NCBI GenBank assembly: GCA_964519245.1
Contig: CAZFLK010000001.1
Span: 1-64,000 of the forward strand
Direction: 5' to 3'
Length of the DNA stretch: 64,000 bases
Source: JAYPEY01 sp964519245
GTDB lineage: Bacteria; Verrucomicrobiota; Verrucomicrobiia; Limisphaerales; JAYPEY01
Shown: piece by piece, positions 9,415-17,762 of the stretch
Position numbering within the stretch: position 1 is the stretch's first letter
How the letters are laid out: each line of letters begins with the position of its first letter
Made by a program: the position numbers and the translations under genes
Notes under the pieces: generated by a model
The model's database searches: none
The model's input: the letters and a program-made list of their open reading frames with translations, nothing else
Told to the model about the DNA's origin: nothing

Positions 9415-10458
9415 ATGGATTTACTGGAACAACTGACGACGACGCCCGGCATTCCCGGGCGCGAGCAGCGCATTCGCGCGTTGATCGAGAAGGAAACCAA
9501 GGGGCTGTTCGATGAGACGCGGGTCGACGCGCTGGGGTCCCTGATCGGCATCCGCAAGCCGCGGGTCGCCAAGGGCAGGAAGACCCCGAAGAACCCGGTC
9601 AAGGTCATGCTGGCGGCGCACATGGACCAGATCGGCTTCATGGTGCGGCACATCGACGACAAGGGCTTCCTCCGCCTGAACCCGGTCGGCGGTTTCGACG
9701 CCCGCAATCTCTTCGCCCGCATCGTGACGATCTGTACGGACAAGGGCGACCTCCCCGGCGTCCTGAATCCGGGCGGCCGCCCCGTTCACATCGCCTCGCC
9801 TGAGGACCGGAAGAAGATTCCCGAGGTGGGCGAGTTCATTGTCGACCTCGGACTCGACGCCCAGGAGGTGAAGAAGAGGGTTCAGATCGGCGACATGGTC
9901 GTGCTGAAGGCTCCGACCCAACAGATCGGGAACATGGTCACCGGGCAGTGCTTGGACAACCGCGTCGCCTGCTGGATTGCGATTCGCGCGCTGCAGAAGC
10001 TCAAGAAGCACAACTGCGAGATTCATTGCGTGTTCACCGTGCAGGAGGAGGTCGGATTGCGCGGCGCTGGCACGGCCGCGTTCGGCGTGCAACCGGACAT
10101 CGGCATCGCCATCGACACCACCCTTTGCGTCGACACCCCGGGCGTGCCCACCGAGGAACGCGTGACGGCGTTCGGCGCGGGCGCGGCCCTGACCTGCATG
10201 GACAGCTCCTTCATCAGCGACCTGTCCGTGCTCAACGCCATGGAAGCGGCGGCCAAGAAACACAAGATCCCGCACCAGCGTTCGATCCTGCCACGCGGCG
10301 GAACGGACTCCGGCTCGATGCAGCGCGCGGGCTCCGGAACCCGGGTCTTCACCCTCTCCTGCCCCACCCGCTACATTCACACGGTCACCGAATCAGTTCA
10401 TCTCGACGACCTCCACGCCTGCCGCGACCTCCTGGCCGCCTACTTGTCGGACGTCTGA
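9415..10458 (+). CDS. M42 family aminopeptidase
   Basis: A 347-residue cytosolic metallopeptidase of family M42 (FrvX/PepA/TET type). Metal-ligand and catalytic segments are visible: AAHMDQIGFMV (His and Asp), CLDNRVACW (bridging Asp), FTVQEEVGLRGAG (Glu pair, catalytic base and ligand), IAIDTT, and the C-terminal RYIHTVTE with the last His. These enzymes assemble into large dodecamers that remove N-terminal residues from peptides. The ATG at 9415 is supported by the family-typical opening LLEQLTTTPGIPGREQRIR and by promoter position. The next gene starts 10 bp after the stop, giving an apparent operon with two membrane-lipid genes, although no functional link is obvious. Confidence 0.9.
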   Translation: MDLLEQLTTTPGIPGREQRIRALIEKETKGLFDETRVDALGSLIGIRKPRVAKGRKTPKNPVKVMLAAHMDQIGFMVRHIDDKGFLRLNPVGGFDARNLFARIVTICTDKGDLPGVLNPGGRPVHIASPEDRKKIPEVGEFIVDLGLDAQEVKKRVQIGDMVVLKAPTQQIGNMVTGQCLDNRVACWIAIRALQKLKKHNCEIHCVFTVQEEVGLRGAGTAAFGVQPDIGIAIDTTLCVDTPGVPTEERVTAFGAGAALTCMDSSFISDLSVLNAMEAAAKKHKIPHQRSILPRGGTDSGSMQRAGSGTRVFTLSCPTRYIHTVTESVHLDDLHACRDLLAAYLSDV

Positions 10459-10468
10459 TCCGCGGCGA

Positions 10469-11548
10469 ATGAAGACCATCATCCTTTGCGATCCGGAGAA
10501 CGGATCGAGGCGCATTGCGGCGTTGACGCTGCTGGATCGCCTCGTCGTGGCCGCGCATCGGGCTGGGGGAACCGACATCACCATCGTCTGCGAGGGGGAG
10601 GTCCCCGACCGGGATCGGGCCGCGGCGCTGGGGATTGAGACCGCGATCGCACCCAAACCGCCGCCGCTTTCGGAAAAGACCCTCCTGATCGAGACGTCCT
10701 GCCTCGTGCAGGCCCGCGACATCGAGCGACTGATCCGGACCGGTGAAGGACGCCTGGCCACGGGCGACCAACGCGACCTCCCCGTCGGCATCGTCACGGA
10801 CTACCGCGGCCCCGTGGGCCGGGAGCAGAAGCGAATCATCGTCGAGGGCGTCGCCGGCCCCGTGATCGACGCCGCGTCCGCCGCCCAAGCCGAACGCGCG
10901 CTCTGGGCCGCGCTTGGCAGTTCGACGGACGGCATGGTCGACACCTGGTTCAATCGTCCGTTGGGGAGATTTCTGTCCAAGGCGCTGATCCACACCCCCG
11001 TATCGCCGAACCAGGTCTCCGTGTTTGCCATCGCGGTGGGCGTCATTGCCGGATGGTTCTTCACCCGCGGCTCGCACTCGGACATGGTGATCGGCGCCAT
11101 TCTGCTCCAGCTCTCCGCAGCCATCGATTGCGTCGACGGCGATATCGCACGCGTGGTCTTCAAGGAGAGCAACTTGGGCAAGTGGCTTGACATCATCGGC
11201 GACCAAATCGTTCACATTGCGGTCTTCCTGGGCATCGGCGTAGGGCTTTGGCGCCAAGGTATCGAGGCGCCCGTGATTCCCCTCGCAGTCAGCGCCGGGG
11301 TGGGAGTGGTGATCTCGTTTCTCGTGGTGCTGCGCGGCATGACGGCGCCGCCGGAGAAGCAGAATGCGCGCCTGCAGGCCCTGATCGACAAGATGACCAA
11401 CCGGGATTTTTCCGTCGTGCTGCTCGCCCTCGCGATTGCGGACCAGATGCAACTCTTCCTCTGGATGGTCGGGATCGGCGTGCATGTCTTCTGGGTGACC
11501 GCCCTGGCGGTGCAATTGGCCGGACCGGGCAAGCGGGCGACCGCCTGA
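10469..11548 (+). CDS. CDP-alcohol phosphatidyltransferase with N-terminal extra domain
   Basis: A 359-residue protein. Its membrane half (about 160-359) carries the complete CDP-alcohol phosphotransferase motif D-x2-D-G-x2-A-R-x8-G-x3-D-x3-D, seen as DCVDGDIARVVFKE followed by GKWLDIIGD. Residues 1-150 form a soluble domain (MKTIILCDPENGSRRIAALTLLD...) that recalls the sugar-nucleotidyltransferase fold of bifunctional IPCT/DIPPS enzymes, but the GxGTRL-type nucleotide loop is absent, so it may be degenerate. The enzyme should join a CDP-activated diacylglycerol or inositol to an alcohol in the inner membrane. It lies 4 bp upstream of a flippase-like membrane gene, a pairing that suggests making and translocating a phospholipid or its headgroup. 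Product unknown. Confidence 0.8.
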   Translation: MKTIILCDPENGSRRIAALTLLDRLVVAAHRAGGTDITIVCEGEVPDRDRAAALGIETAIAPKPPPLSEKTLLIETSCLVQARDIERLIRTGEGRLATGDQRDLPVGIVTDYRGPVGREQKRIIVEGVAGPVIDAASAAQAERALWAALGSSTDGMVDTWFNRPLGRFLSKALIHTPVSPNQVSVFAIAVGVIAGWFFTRGSHSDMVIGAILLQLSAAIDCVDGDIARVVFKESNLGKWLDIIGDQIVHIAVFLGIGVGLWRQGIEAPVIPLAVSAGVGVVISFLVVLRGMTAPPEKQNARLQALIDKMTNRDFSVVLLALAIADQMQLFLWMVGIGVHVFWVTALAVQLAGPGKRATA

Positions 11549-11552
11549 CATC

Positions 11553-12572
11553 ATGAAACGCAATCTAAGAGTCTTCTTTTTTCTCCTGGGACTGGGGATC
11601 TTTGCCTTCTTCGTTCACCAGACGGGCTGGGACAACATCTGGCCGACGGTCTCCAGCCTGGGTTGGAAGGCTCCACTCTGCCTGCTCCCTTACCTGTCGG
11701 TATTTGTCTTTGATTGTCTGGCCTGGAAAATCTCCTTCGGCAAGCATGGGACGCCCGGCGTTCGTTGGTGGACCCTGTTCAAGATCCGCTGGGCCGGCGA
11801 GGCGGTGAACTATGTGCTGCCGACGGCCTACGTGGGCGGCGAGGCGATCAAGGTCTACCTGCTGCACAAGCGCGGGATCGATCCCAAGGTCAGCGCCGCC
11901 GCCTCGATCGTGTCGAAGTCATCCCAGACGCTGGCGATGGTCATCTTCATCGCGATCGGCGCGGTGCTGTCCCTCAACTACATCCCGCCGGATACCGGGG
12001 CCCGGCAGGGAATGCTGGTGGTGACGATCCTCGCCTTCCTCGCCGTGGGCGCGCTGTTCTGGATGCAGAAGCACGGACTGTTCACCTCCCTGTTGCGCTT
12101 CCTGCGCTTCTTCCGGATCCGCGTCAAGAAGCTGGAAGAGCAGGAGGAGCACCTGCGCCACATGGACGAACTCACCCTGAAGTTCTACCTGGAGGAGCGG
12201 CGCGCCTTCGTGGAGACAACCCTCGTCTTTCTGGTGGGTTGGTTCGCGGACGTGCTGGAGATCTGGTTCGTCTGCTGGCTGTTCGGCCTCGACCTGGCCT
12301 TCACCCAGGCCTTTGCGATTGAGGCCTTCATCAGCGTGGCCAAAGCGGTCGGCATGTTCTCGCCCGGCTCCATCGGCGTTCAGGAGGGCGGTATTGTCTT
12401 CCTCTTCAAGTTATTCGAACTTTCGGCGCCGGTCGGCGTCGCCTACGCCTTGATCCGTCGCGTCCGCGAACTGCTTTATGGCGTGGTCGGCTGGCTGTTG
12501 ATTTACCAGGAAGAGGGCGAGGTCAAGGGCATCACCGCCAAGGCCAAGGAAGAGGCCAAGGCTCTGGACTGA
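11553..12572 (+). CDS. Lysylphosphatidylglycerol synthase TM region / flippase-like protein (UPF0104)
   Basis: A 339-residue integral membrane protein with about eight hydrophobic segments, starting VFFFLLGLGIFAFFVHQTGW. The features RWAGEAVNYVLPTAYVGGEAIKVYLL and the later GSIGVQEGGIVFLF match the UPF0104/MprF flippase-like family (AglD, HpnL and the membrane half of MprF). Family members move or modify lipids in the inner membrane. No aminoacyl-transferase domain follows, so it is not a full lysylphosphatidylglycerol synthase. It begins 4 bp after the CDP-alcohol phosphatidyltransferase, so the two are almost certainly cotranscribed and may act on the same lipid. It is convergent with the feo genes. 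Confidence 0.8.
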   Translation: MKRNLRVFFFLLGLGIFAFFVHQTGWDNIWPTVSSLGWKAPLCLLPYLSVFVFDCLAWKISFGKHGTPGVRWWTLFKIRWAGEAVNYVLPTAYVGGEAIKVYLLHKRGIDPKVSAAASIVSKSSQTLAMVIFIAIGAVLSLNYIPPDTGARQGMLVVTILAFLAVGALFWMQKHGLFTSLLRFLRFFRIRVKKLEEQEEHLRHMDELTLKFYLEERRAFVETTLVFLVGWFADVLEIWFVCWLFGLDLAFTQAFAIEAFISVAKAVGMFSPGSIGVQEGGIVFLFKLFELSAPVGVAYALIRRVRELLYGVVGWLLIYQEEGEVKGITAKAKEEAKALD

Positions 12573-12581
12573 TTTCCAAGC

Positions 12582-12764
12582 TCAGTTCGAGTTTCCATCC
12601 TTGTCCGGCCCGCACGACGGACAACCGCCCCCGCCGCCGCAGCCTGGGCCTGAGGAGGATGAGCCAAAGCGAATGACGTCCCGCACATAGGCGACCAGAT
12701 AAGAGACCGCGCCGCCGACAATCAACGCCACCACGGCCACCTCAATCCACTGCAGCGCGCTCAT
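12582..12764 (-). CDS. FeoB-associated Cys-rich small membrane protein
   Basis: A 60-residue protein with one N-terminal transmembrane helix (WIEVAVVALIVGGAVSYLVAYV) and a Gly/Ser/Cys-rich tail containing three cysteines (GCGGGGGCPSCG). It starts 12 bp after the feoB stop on the same strand. Small proteins of this shape next to feoB belong to the FeoB-associated Cys-rich family and are thought to assist or regulate ferrous iron transport, possibly through iron or an Fe-S cluster at the cysteines. Size, topology and position all fit. Confidence 0.8.
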   Translation of the reverse strand: MSALQWIEVAVVALIVGGAVSYLVAYVRDVIRFGSSSSGPGCGGGGGCPSCGPDKDGNSN

Positions 12765-12776
12765 GACTCCGGTCCC

Positions 12777-14999
12777 CTACAGGAATTGCATCCCGACCTG
12801 GTAGACAAGAACCGCGCCAATCCAGGCGAGGCCGGTCATATAGACGAAGGTGAACGCCGCCCACTTCCAGTTCGATTCCTTGGCCGTCACGGCCAAGGTG
12901 GAGCCGCACTGCGAGCAAAGGGCGAAGAAAACCATGATCGCAAAGACGACAGGCAGGTTGAACACCGTGCTTCCCGCGCGGGCCCCGTCGTCCCAGGTCT
13001 CCTTGCGCATCGCGTCGCGAAGGCTTCCGGATTCCTCATCCACATCCCCGCCCAGGCTGTAGATGATGCCGAGGGTGGAAACGATCACCTCGCGCGCGGG
13101 AAAGCTCGCCAGCACGCCCACCGTGATCTTCCAGTCAAATCCCGCGGGCGCGAAGATGGGCTGCAAGCCCTTGCCCATCCGGCCCAGCAGACTCTGATCG
13201 ACGTAGGCCCCGTCGATGCGGGCCTGCAACGCGGCGGCGAGCTCCTCGTCCGATTCGAGGGCGGCCAGGGCTTCCTCTTCGCTGACGCCGGCGGTCTGCG
13301 CATGCTCAGCGGCAAAGGCCCGGGTCTCCTGCGCCTCGAGATCCGCAGGACGCGGGAAATAGAGCAACGCCCAGATGATGATCGTGATCGCCAAGATCAC
13401 GGTGCCCGCCCGCTGCACAAACTCCTTGCCGGCTTCATACATGCGGAACAGGACGTTCTCCATGCGCGGCGCATGATAAGCCGGCAACTCCAGCACAAAG
13501 GGCTGCGGCTTGGTCTTGATCAGGAAGCGGGTGAACACGAAGGCCAGGATCACCGCCACAAACAACCCCACGAAATGCATCGCAAACAGGGTCACGCCCG
13601 CCCAGAAGGGCCCCAACTGCGGCTCCACAAAGGCCCCGATCAACAAAACATAGACCGGCAGCCGGGCGGAACAACTCATCAACGGCGCCAGCAGGATCGT
13701 GGTCAGCCGCGCCTTCGGATCTTCAATCGTGCGCGTCGCCATGATCCCCGGCACGGCGCAGGCGTAACTCGACAGGAACGGCACAAAACTCTTTCCGTTC
13801 AGGCCGCACCAGTGAAACAGCTTGTCCATGAGAAAGGCCGCGCGCGCCATGTAGCCGGTATCTTCAAGCAGCGCAATGAAGAGGAACAGGATCAGAATCT
13901 GCGGCAGGAAGATGACGAACGCGCCGACGCCCTCGATGACGCCGTCCGTGACCAGGCTCTGGAGCATCGGCATGCTGTCAAACCAGGGGCCGACGAGATC
14001 CTGTGTCCAGCCCTTGGCTGCGTCCACCAGATCCATGAGCGGTCCGGCCCCCGCGTAGACCGCCTGGAACACGACAAACATCATCCCCACAAAGACCAGC
14101 AGGCCCCAGAAGCGATGGATCAGGATGCCGTCGATGGATTCACTGCCCCGCGGCAAGGCCTCCTCCGGCGACAGGACCACCCCGTCCAGGACCTCCTTCA
14201 AATGCGCGTACTGGAACAGGGCCTCGGCGGCGAGAGGATTGACCCCCGCGTCCCACAACGGCTTCCGCGCCGCTTCAATCACCTCGCGCGCTTCCTCGTG
14301 ATTCCACCCCACCCGCTCAATGATTGCTGAGTCGGCGTCGAACAGGAGTCGCTGCAGTTCCAGTTCCTTGAGCTGCGACCGAACCGACTCCGGAATCGCG
14401 GACCGCAGCTTCGCCTCGGCCTGCGCGGCGCTTTCAGGCCATTCGATGCGCCGCATCCGCGCGGATTTCTCCAAGGCCTCCACGATGGCTGCCCGGAGTT
14501 GCGGCAAGCCCTCCCCGGTCCGGCCGATGGTCGGAACCACCGGCACGCCGAGCCGCTCCGAGAGCAGCTCGACATTGATGTTCAATCCCTGCTTGCAGGC
14601 CGAATCCCAGAGGTTCAGCGCCAACACCATCGGAATGCCAAGCTCCGCAACCTGGGACACCAGAAACAAATTGCGCTGCAGGTTCGTGGCGTCGACCACG
14701 CACACCAACGCCTCGGGCCTTTCCGTGCCGGAAACATGCCCTGTCAAGACGTCCACCACCACGCGCTCATCCGGCGACGCCGCAGCCAGGCTGTAGGTCC
14801 CGGGCAGATCGATCAACTCCGCCTCGCCCTTGCCCAACTGCATGACGCCCGTCTTCTTCTCAACCGTGATGCCGGGATAATTGCCAACCCGCTGCCGCAA
14901 CCCCGTCAGGGAATTGAACAACGAGGTCTTGCCCGTGTTCGGATTCCCGAGCATCGCCACTCGCGCCAATCGGCGCGGCGTTTCCACGGCGCTTGCCAT
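12777..14999 (-). CDS. feoB: Ferrous iron transporter FeoB
   Basis: A 740-residue FeoB. The N-terminal G domain has G1 GNPNTGKT (about 18-25), G3 DLPGTYSL and G4 NLWD. A helical GDI-like region leads to the membrane domain, which has two gate repeats with the conserved SYACAVPGIMATRTI and SCSARLPVYVLLIGAF, and FALCSQCGSTLAV near the C-terminus. It transports Fe2+ across the inner membrane under control of the GTPase. The ATG at 14999, four bases after the feoA stop, is preferred over a TTG at 15017 that overlaps feoA. With feoA upstream and the Cys-rich protein downstream this forms a complete feo operon. Confidence 0.95.
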   Translation of the reverse strand: MASAVETPRRLARVAMLGNPNTGKTSLFNSLTGLRQRVGNYPGITVEKKTGVMQLGKGEAELIDLPGTYSLAAASPDERVVVDVLTGHVSGTERPEALVCVVDATNLQRNLFLVSQVAELGIPMVLALNLWDSACKQGLNINVELLSERLGVPVVPTIGRTGEGLPQLRAAIVEALEKSARMRRIEWPESAAQAEAKLRSAIPESVRSQLKELELQRLLFDADSAIIERVGWNHEEAREVIEAARKPLWDAGVNPLAAEALFQYAHLKEVLDGVVLSPEEALPRGSESIDGILIHRFWGLLVFVGMMFVVFQAVYAGAGPLMDLVDAAKGWTQDLVGPWFDSMPMLQSLVTDGVIEGVGAFVIFLPQILILFLFIALLEDTGYMARAAFLMDKLFHWCGLNGKSFVPFLSSYACAVPGIMATRTIEDPKARLTTILLAPLMSCSARLPVYVLLIGAFVEPQLGPFWAGVTLFAMHFVGLFVAVILAFVFTRFLIKTKPQPFVLELPAYHAPRMENVLFRMYEAGKEFVQRAGTVILAITIIIWALLYFPRPADLEAQETRAFAAEHAQTAGVSEEEALAALESDEELAAALQARIDGAYVDQSLLGRMGKGLQPIFAPAGFDWKITVGVLASFPAREVIVSTLGIIYSLGGDVDEESGSLRDAMRKETWDDGARAGSTVFNLPVVFAIMVFFALCSQCGSTLAVTAKESNWKWAAFTFVYMTGLAWIGAVLVYQVGMQFL

Positions 15000-15003
15000 C
15001 CCT

Positions 15004-15252
15004 TCAATCAATGACAATCAACGCCGCCTCCGAACGCCGGATGCTGATCCGCTGCCCCGTGAACTCAATCGCGATCGGATCGCCCAACGGCGCCACCTGC
15101 ACAATCTTCACCATCATGCCCGGCAGCAACCCCAGGTTCATCAAGCGCTGGTTCGCCGCGCTCTCCGCCGGAATCGACTTGATCCGACCCGTCTCGCCAA
15201 CCGCCAGCTCGCTCAGCACGGTCATCCGGTTGTCCGCTTTCGCATCGTTCAT
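15004..15252 (-). CDS. feoA: Ferrous iron transport accessory protein FeoA
   Basis: An 82-residue SH3-like FeoA protein; the pattern LAVGETGRIKSI, NQRLMNLGLLPGMMVKIVQVAPLGDPIAIEFTG, RISIRRSEA is typical. FeoA binds and modulates FeoB at the cytosolic side. The ATG at 15252 is chosen over a TTG at 15267. First gene of the feo operon, with feoB starting 4 bp after its stop. A Fur-box-like dyad lies 23-41 bp upstream of the start, implying repression by Fe2+-loaded Fur. Confidence 0.92.
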   Translation of the reverse strand: MNDAKADNRMTVLSELAVGETGRIKSIPAESAANQRLMNLGLLPGMMVKIVQVAPLGDPIAIEFTGQRISIRRSEAALIVID

Positions 15253-15274
15253 CACAGTTCTTTTCAACTTAGTT

Positions 15275-15293
15275 GATACTGAGTCTCATTTAC
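15275..15293 (-). promoter_or_regulatory. Fur-box-like operator upstream of feoA
   Basis: The 19-bp sequence GATACTGAG-T-CTCATTTAC is an interrupted dyad (6 of 9 positions symmetric) whose core TGAGACTCA is typical of Fur boxes. On the minus strand it overlaps a plausible -35 (TTGTAA) and the spacer before TAAGTT. Position and neighbour strongly suggest iron control. It also lies between feoA and the divergent prmC. Confidence 0.55.
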
Positions 15294-15363
15294 AACCGGA
15301 TATTCGAAATTTGTCGGGTGAATTTCCCTTTTCGGGAAGGGCGGGATTCGGAACGATGCGGCC

Positions 15364-16236
15364 GTGACGGTTCTCGAAGTCATCCAGAAGAGCGGGGAGT
15401 TTCTTGAGCGCAAGGGAGTGGAGTCGCCGCGGTTGCAGATTGAGCTGCTGTTGGAGCGCGTCTTGCAGCTGCCGAGACTGGAGCTGTATCTGAATTTCGA
15501 GCGCCCGATCACGGACCAGGAACTTGGGAAACTGCGCGATTGTGTGCGCCGTCGCGGCCAGCGCGAACCGCTCCAGCACATCCTCGGCTCAACTTCCTTC
15601 TGCGGCCTGGAGATCAAGGTCGGGCCGCAGGCTCTCGTGCCGCGCCCGGAGACGGAATCCCTCGCTGAACTGGCTTGGAAACGCCTGTGGCGACTCGAGA
15701 ATGCCGGCGATTGCCCCGCCCCGAAAGTTCTGGAGATCGGTGTTGGCACGGGTTGCCTGAGCATCGCCATCGCCACCAACGCGCCCAAGGCCAGCGTCGT
15801 AGGCGTGGATTGTTCCGCCGAGGCGCTCGCCCTGGCGCGGGAGAACGTGAACGCCTGTGGTCTGGAGGCGCGGGTTTCCTTGCTGGAGAGCGATGTCTTC
15901 GCCGCGCTGCCCGACGGCGAGGAGTTCGACCTGATCGTCTCCAATCCGCCTTACATTCCCCGCGCGGAGATCGACACACTGGAGCCGGAGGTTCGCGATC
16001 ACGATCCCCGGGCAGCCCTCGACGGCGGCGAAGACGGCCTGGATTTTTATCGCCTGTTGGCGGAGCACGGAGCGATCTGGCTCCGTCCAACCGGCGTCAT
16101 GGCGCTTGAATTCGGCGATGGACAGGGCCCCGCGTTGAGGGACCTGTTTGCCGCCCACGGCTGGCTGGTGGACGCCGTGGAACGTGATTTGGCGGACCAG
16201 GAGCGCTTCATCATTGTCAGCCCGAACCCGACATGA
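15364..16236 (+). CDS. prmC: Peptide chain release factor N5-glutamine methyltransferase PrmC
   Basis: A 290-residue PrmC/HemK. Residues 1-75 are the helical release-factor-binding domain; the SAM-binding motif is LEIGVGTGCLSIAIA (about 123-137), and the catalytic NPPYIP motif is at 194-199. The enzyme methylates the GGQ glutamine of release factors RF1 and RF2. The start is a GTG at 15364; no in-frame ATG is available. In many bacteria prmC follows prfA, but here the upstream neighbour is the divergent feo operon. murA follows after 81 bp on the same strand. Confidence 0.93.
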   Translation: MTVLEVIQKSGEFLERKGVESPRLQIELLLERVLQLPRLELYLNFERPITDQELGKLRDCVRRRGQREPLQHILGSTSFCGLEIKVGPQALVPRPETESLAELAWKRLWRLENAGDCPAPKVLEIGVGTGCLSIAIATNAPKASVVGVDCSAEALALARENVNACGLEARVSLLESDVFAALPDGEEFDLIVSNPPYIPRAEIDTLEPEVRDHDPRAALDGGEDGLDFYRLLAEHGAIWLRPTGVMALEFGDGQGPALRDLFAAHGWLVDAVERDLADQERFIIVSPNPT

Positions 16237-16317
16237 GAAGAACGTGATTTCATTTCTCGCCGCCGCTCGTCGTCAGTCGGTCGTCAGCGCCCGGAACCCG
16301 GTCATCAACAACATCTC

Positions 16318-17583
16318 ATGGACAGTTTACTCATCAAAGGCGGAACCCCCCTGAAGGGGGAAGTCGAAATCAGCGGCGCGAAGAACTCGGCCTTGCCGAT
16401 CATGGCGGCAACCCTGCTCACCGCCGAACCCTGCGTCATCCGTCGGATTCCGGACCTGAGCGACGTCAAGTTCATGACCCAGATCCTGGAATCCCTCGGC
16501 GCCACCGTGGAGCGCCTCGGCGAGGGCGAAATCCGCGTGCAGGCGAAGAAGATCAAGAGCGTCGGCGACTACGAACTCGTGCGCAAGATGCGCGGCTCCA
16601 TCTGCATCATGGGTCCCCTTCTGGGGCGGTTGCATCGGGCCAAGGTCTCGCTTCCCGGCGGCTGTGTCATCGGAGCCCGGCCGATCGACCTGCACCTCAA
16701 GGGCATGAAGGGTCTGGGGGCGTCGATCTCGATCAAGGCCGGCTACGTGAATGCGCGGGCGGCCAAGCTGACCGGCAATGAAATCTTCCTGGGCGGCCGC
16801 AGCGGCCCGACCGTCCTCGGCACGGCCAATGTCATGATGGCCGCCGTGCTCGCCGAGGGCGTCACCATCATTCACAGCGCCGCCTGTGAACCGGAGGTCG
16901 TGGATCTCGCCGACTTCCTCATCTCCATGGGGGCCAAGATCCAGGGCGCCGGCAGCCCCACCATCACGATCACCGGCGTCAAATCCCTGCACGGCGCGGA
17001 GCACGAGGTCATTCCCGACCGGATTGAAACCGCCACCTTCATCATCGCGGCCGCCGCAACCAACGGCAACGTCACCATCAAGGGCGCGCGCCTCGACCAT
17101 CTCCAGGCCGTCGTCGACAAACTGGAGGAAACCGGCGTCATTCTCGAACGCAACGGTCCTGAGATCCGCGTCCGCCGCAAGCGCAAGCTGAAACCGATCG
17201 ACGTGACCACGCAACCCTACGCCGGGTTTCCCACCGACGTGCAGGCGCAGATGAGCGTGCTCATGACCCTGACGCCCGGCATCAGCATCATTACGGAGCG
17301 GATCTTCGAGAGCCGCTTCATGCACGTCAGCGAACTCTCCCGCCTGGGGGCGGACATATCCATTGAAGGGCCCAGCGCGATCATCAAGGGCGGAGCCCCC
17401 CTCAGCGGGGCTCCGGTCATGGCCAGCGATCTCCGCGCCTCCGCGGCCCTCGTCATCGCCGGCCTCGTCGCAGAGGGAACCACCCAGGTGAACCGCATCT
17501 ACCACCTCGATCGCGGCTACGAGAAAATTGACGCCAAACTCCGCGGACTCGGAGCCAAGATCGAACGCGTGAAAGAGAAGTAG
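16318..17583 (+). CDS. murA: UDP-N-acetylglucosamine 1-carboxyvinyltransferase MurA
   Basis: A 421-residue EPSP-synthase-fold enzyme catalysing the first committed step of peptidoglycan synthesis. The N-terminal SGAKNSALPIMAATLL holds Lys22-Asn23, and the catalytic loop LPGGCVIGARPIDLH has Cys116, the residue alkylated by fosfomycin, so sensitivity is expected on this point. The C-terminal segment HLDRGYEKIDAKLRGLGAKIERV closes the enzyme normally. Full-length and ordinary. Its presence confirms that the organism makes peptidoglycan. Confidence 0.96.
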   Translation: MDSLLIKGGTPLKGEVEISGAKNSALPIMAATLLTAEPCVIRRIPDLSDVKFMTQILESLGATVERLGEGEIRVQAKKIKSVGDYELVRKMRGSICIMGPLLGRLHRAKVSLPGGCVIGARPIDLHLKGMKGLGASISIKAGYVNARAAKLTGNEIFLGGRSGPTVLGTANVMMAAVLAEGVTIIHSAACEPEVVDLADFLISMGAKIQGAGSPTITITGVKSLHGAEHEVIPDRIETATFIIAAAATNGNVTIKGARLDHLQAVVDKLEETGVILERNGPEIRVRRKRKLKPIDVTTQPYAGFPTDVQAQMSVLMTLTPGISIITERIFESRFMHVSELSRLGADISIEGPSAIIKGGAPLSGAPVMASDLRASAALVIAGLVAEGTTQVNRIYHLDRGYEKIDAKLRGLGAKIERVKEK

Positions 17584-17762
17584 TCCATCACCGCGGCCTG
17601 ACCCGAATTCCCGGCTTACGCGAACCACGCCTCGTCCGCTCGCAAGGGCCGGCCGATCACCCCTCCGGGCAGTTCTCCGAGCGGGATTGGAGGCGTCCTT
17701 GAAGGAGTCATGACGCAGGTCTTCCCGGAACCGAAAGCCCCTCTTCGGTCCCGCGCCATTCG

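Noticed and set aside
12786..14330. A 514-codon open frame on the plus strand opposite feoB
   Set aside because: It is an antisense shadow of a high-GC gene: Arg/His/Gln-rich, no recognisable motif, and feoB on the other strand is certain. Similar long antisense frames opposite many other genes were dropped for the same reason.
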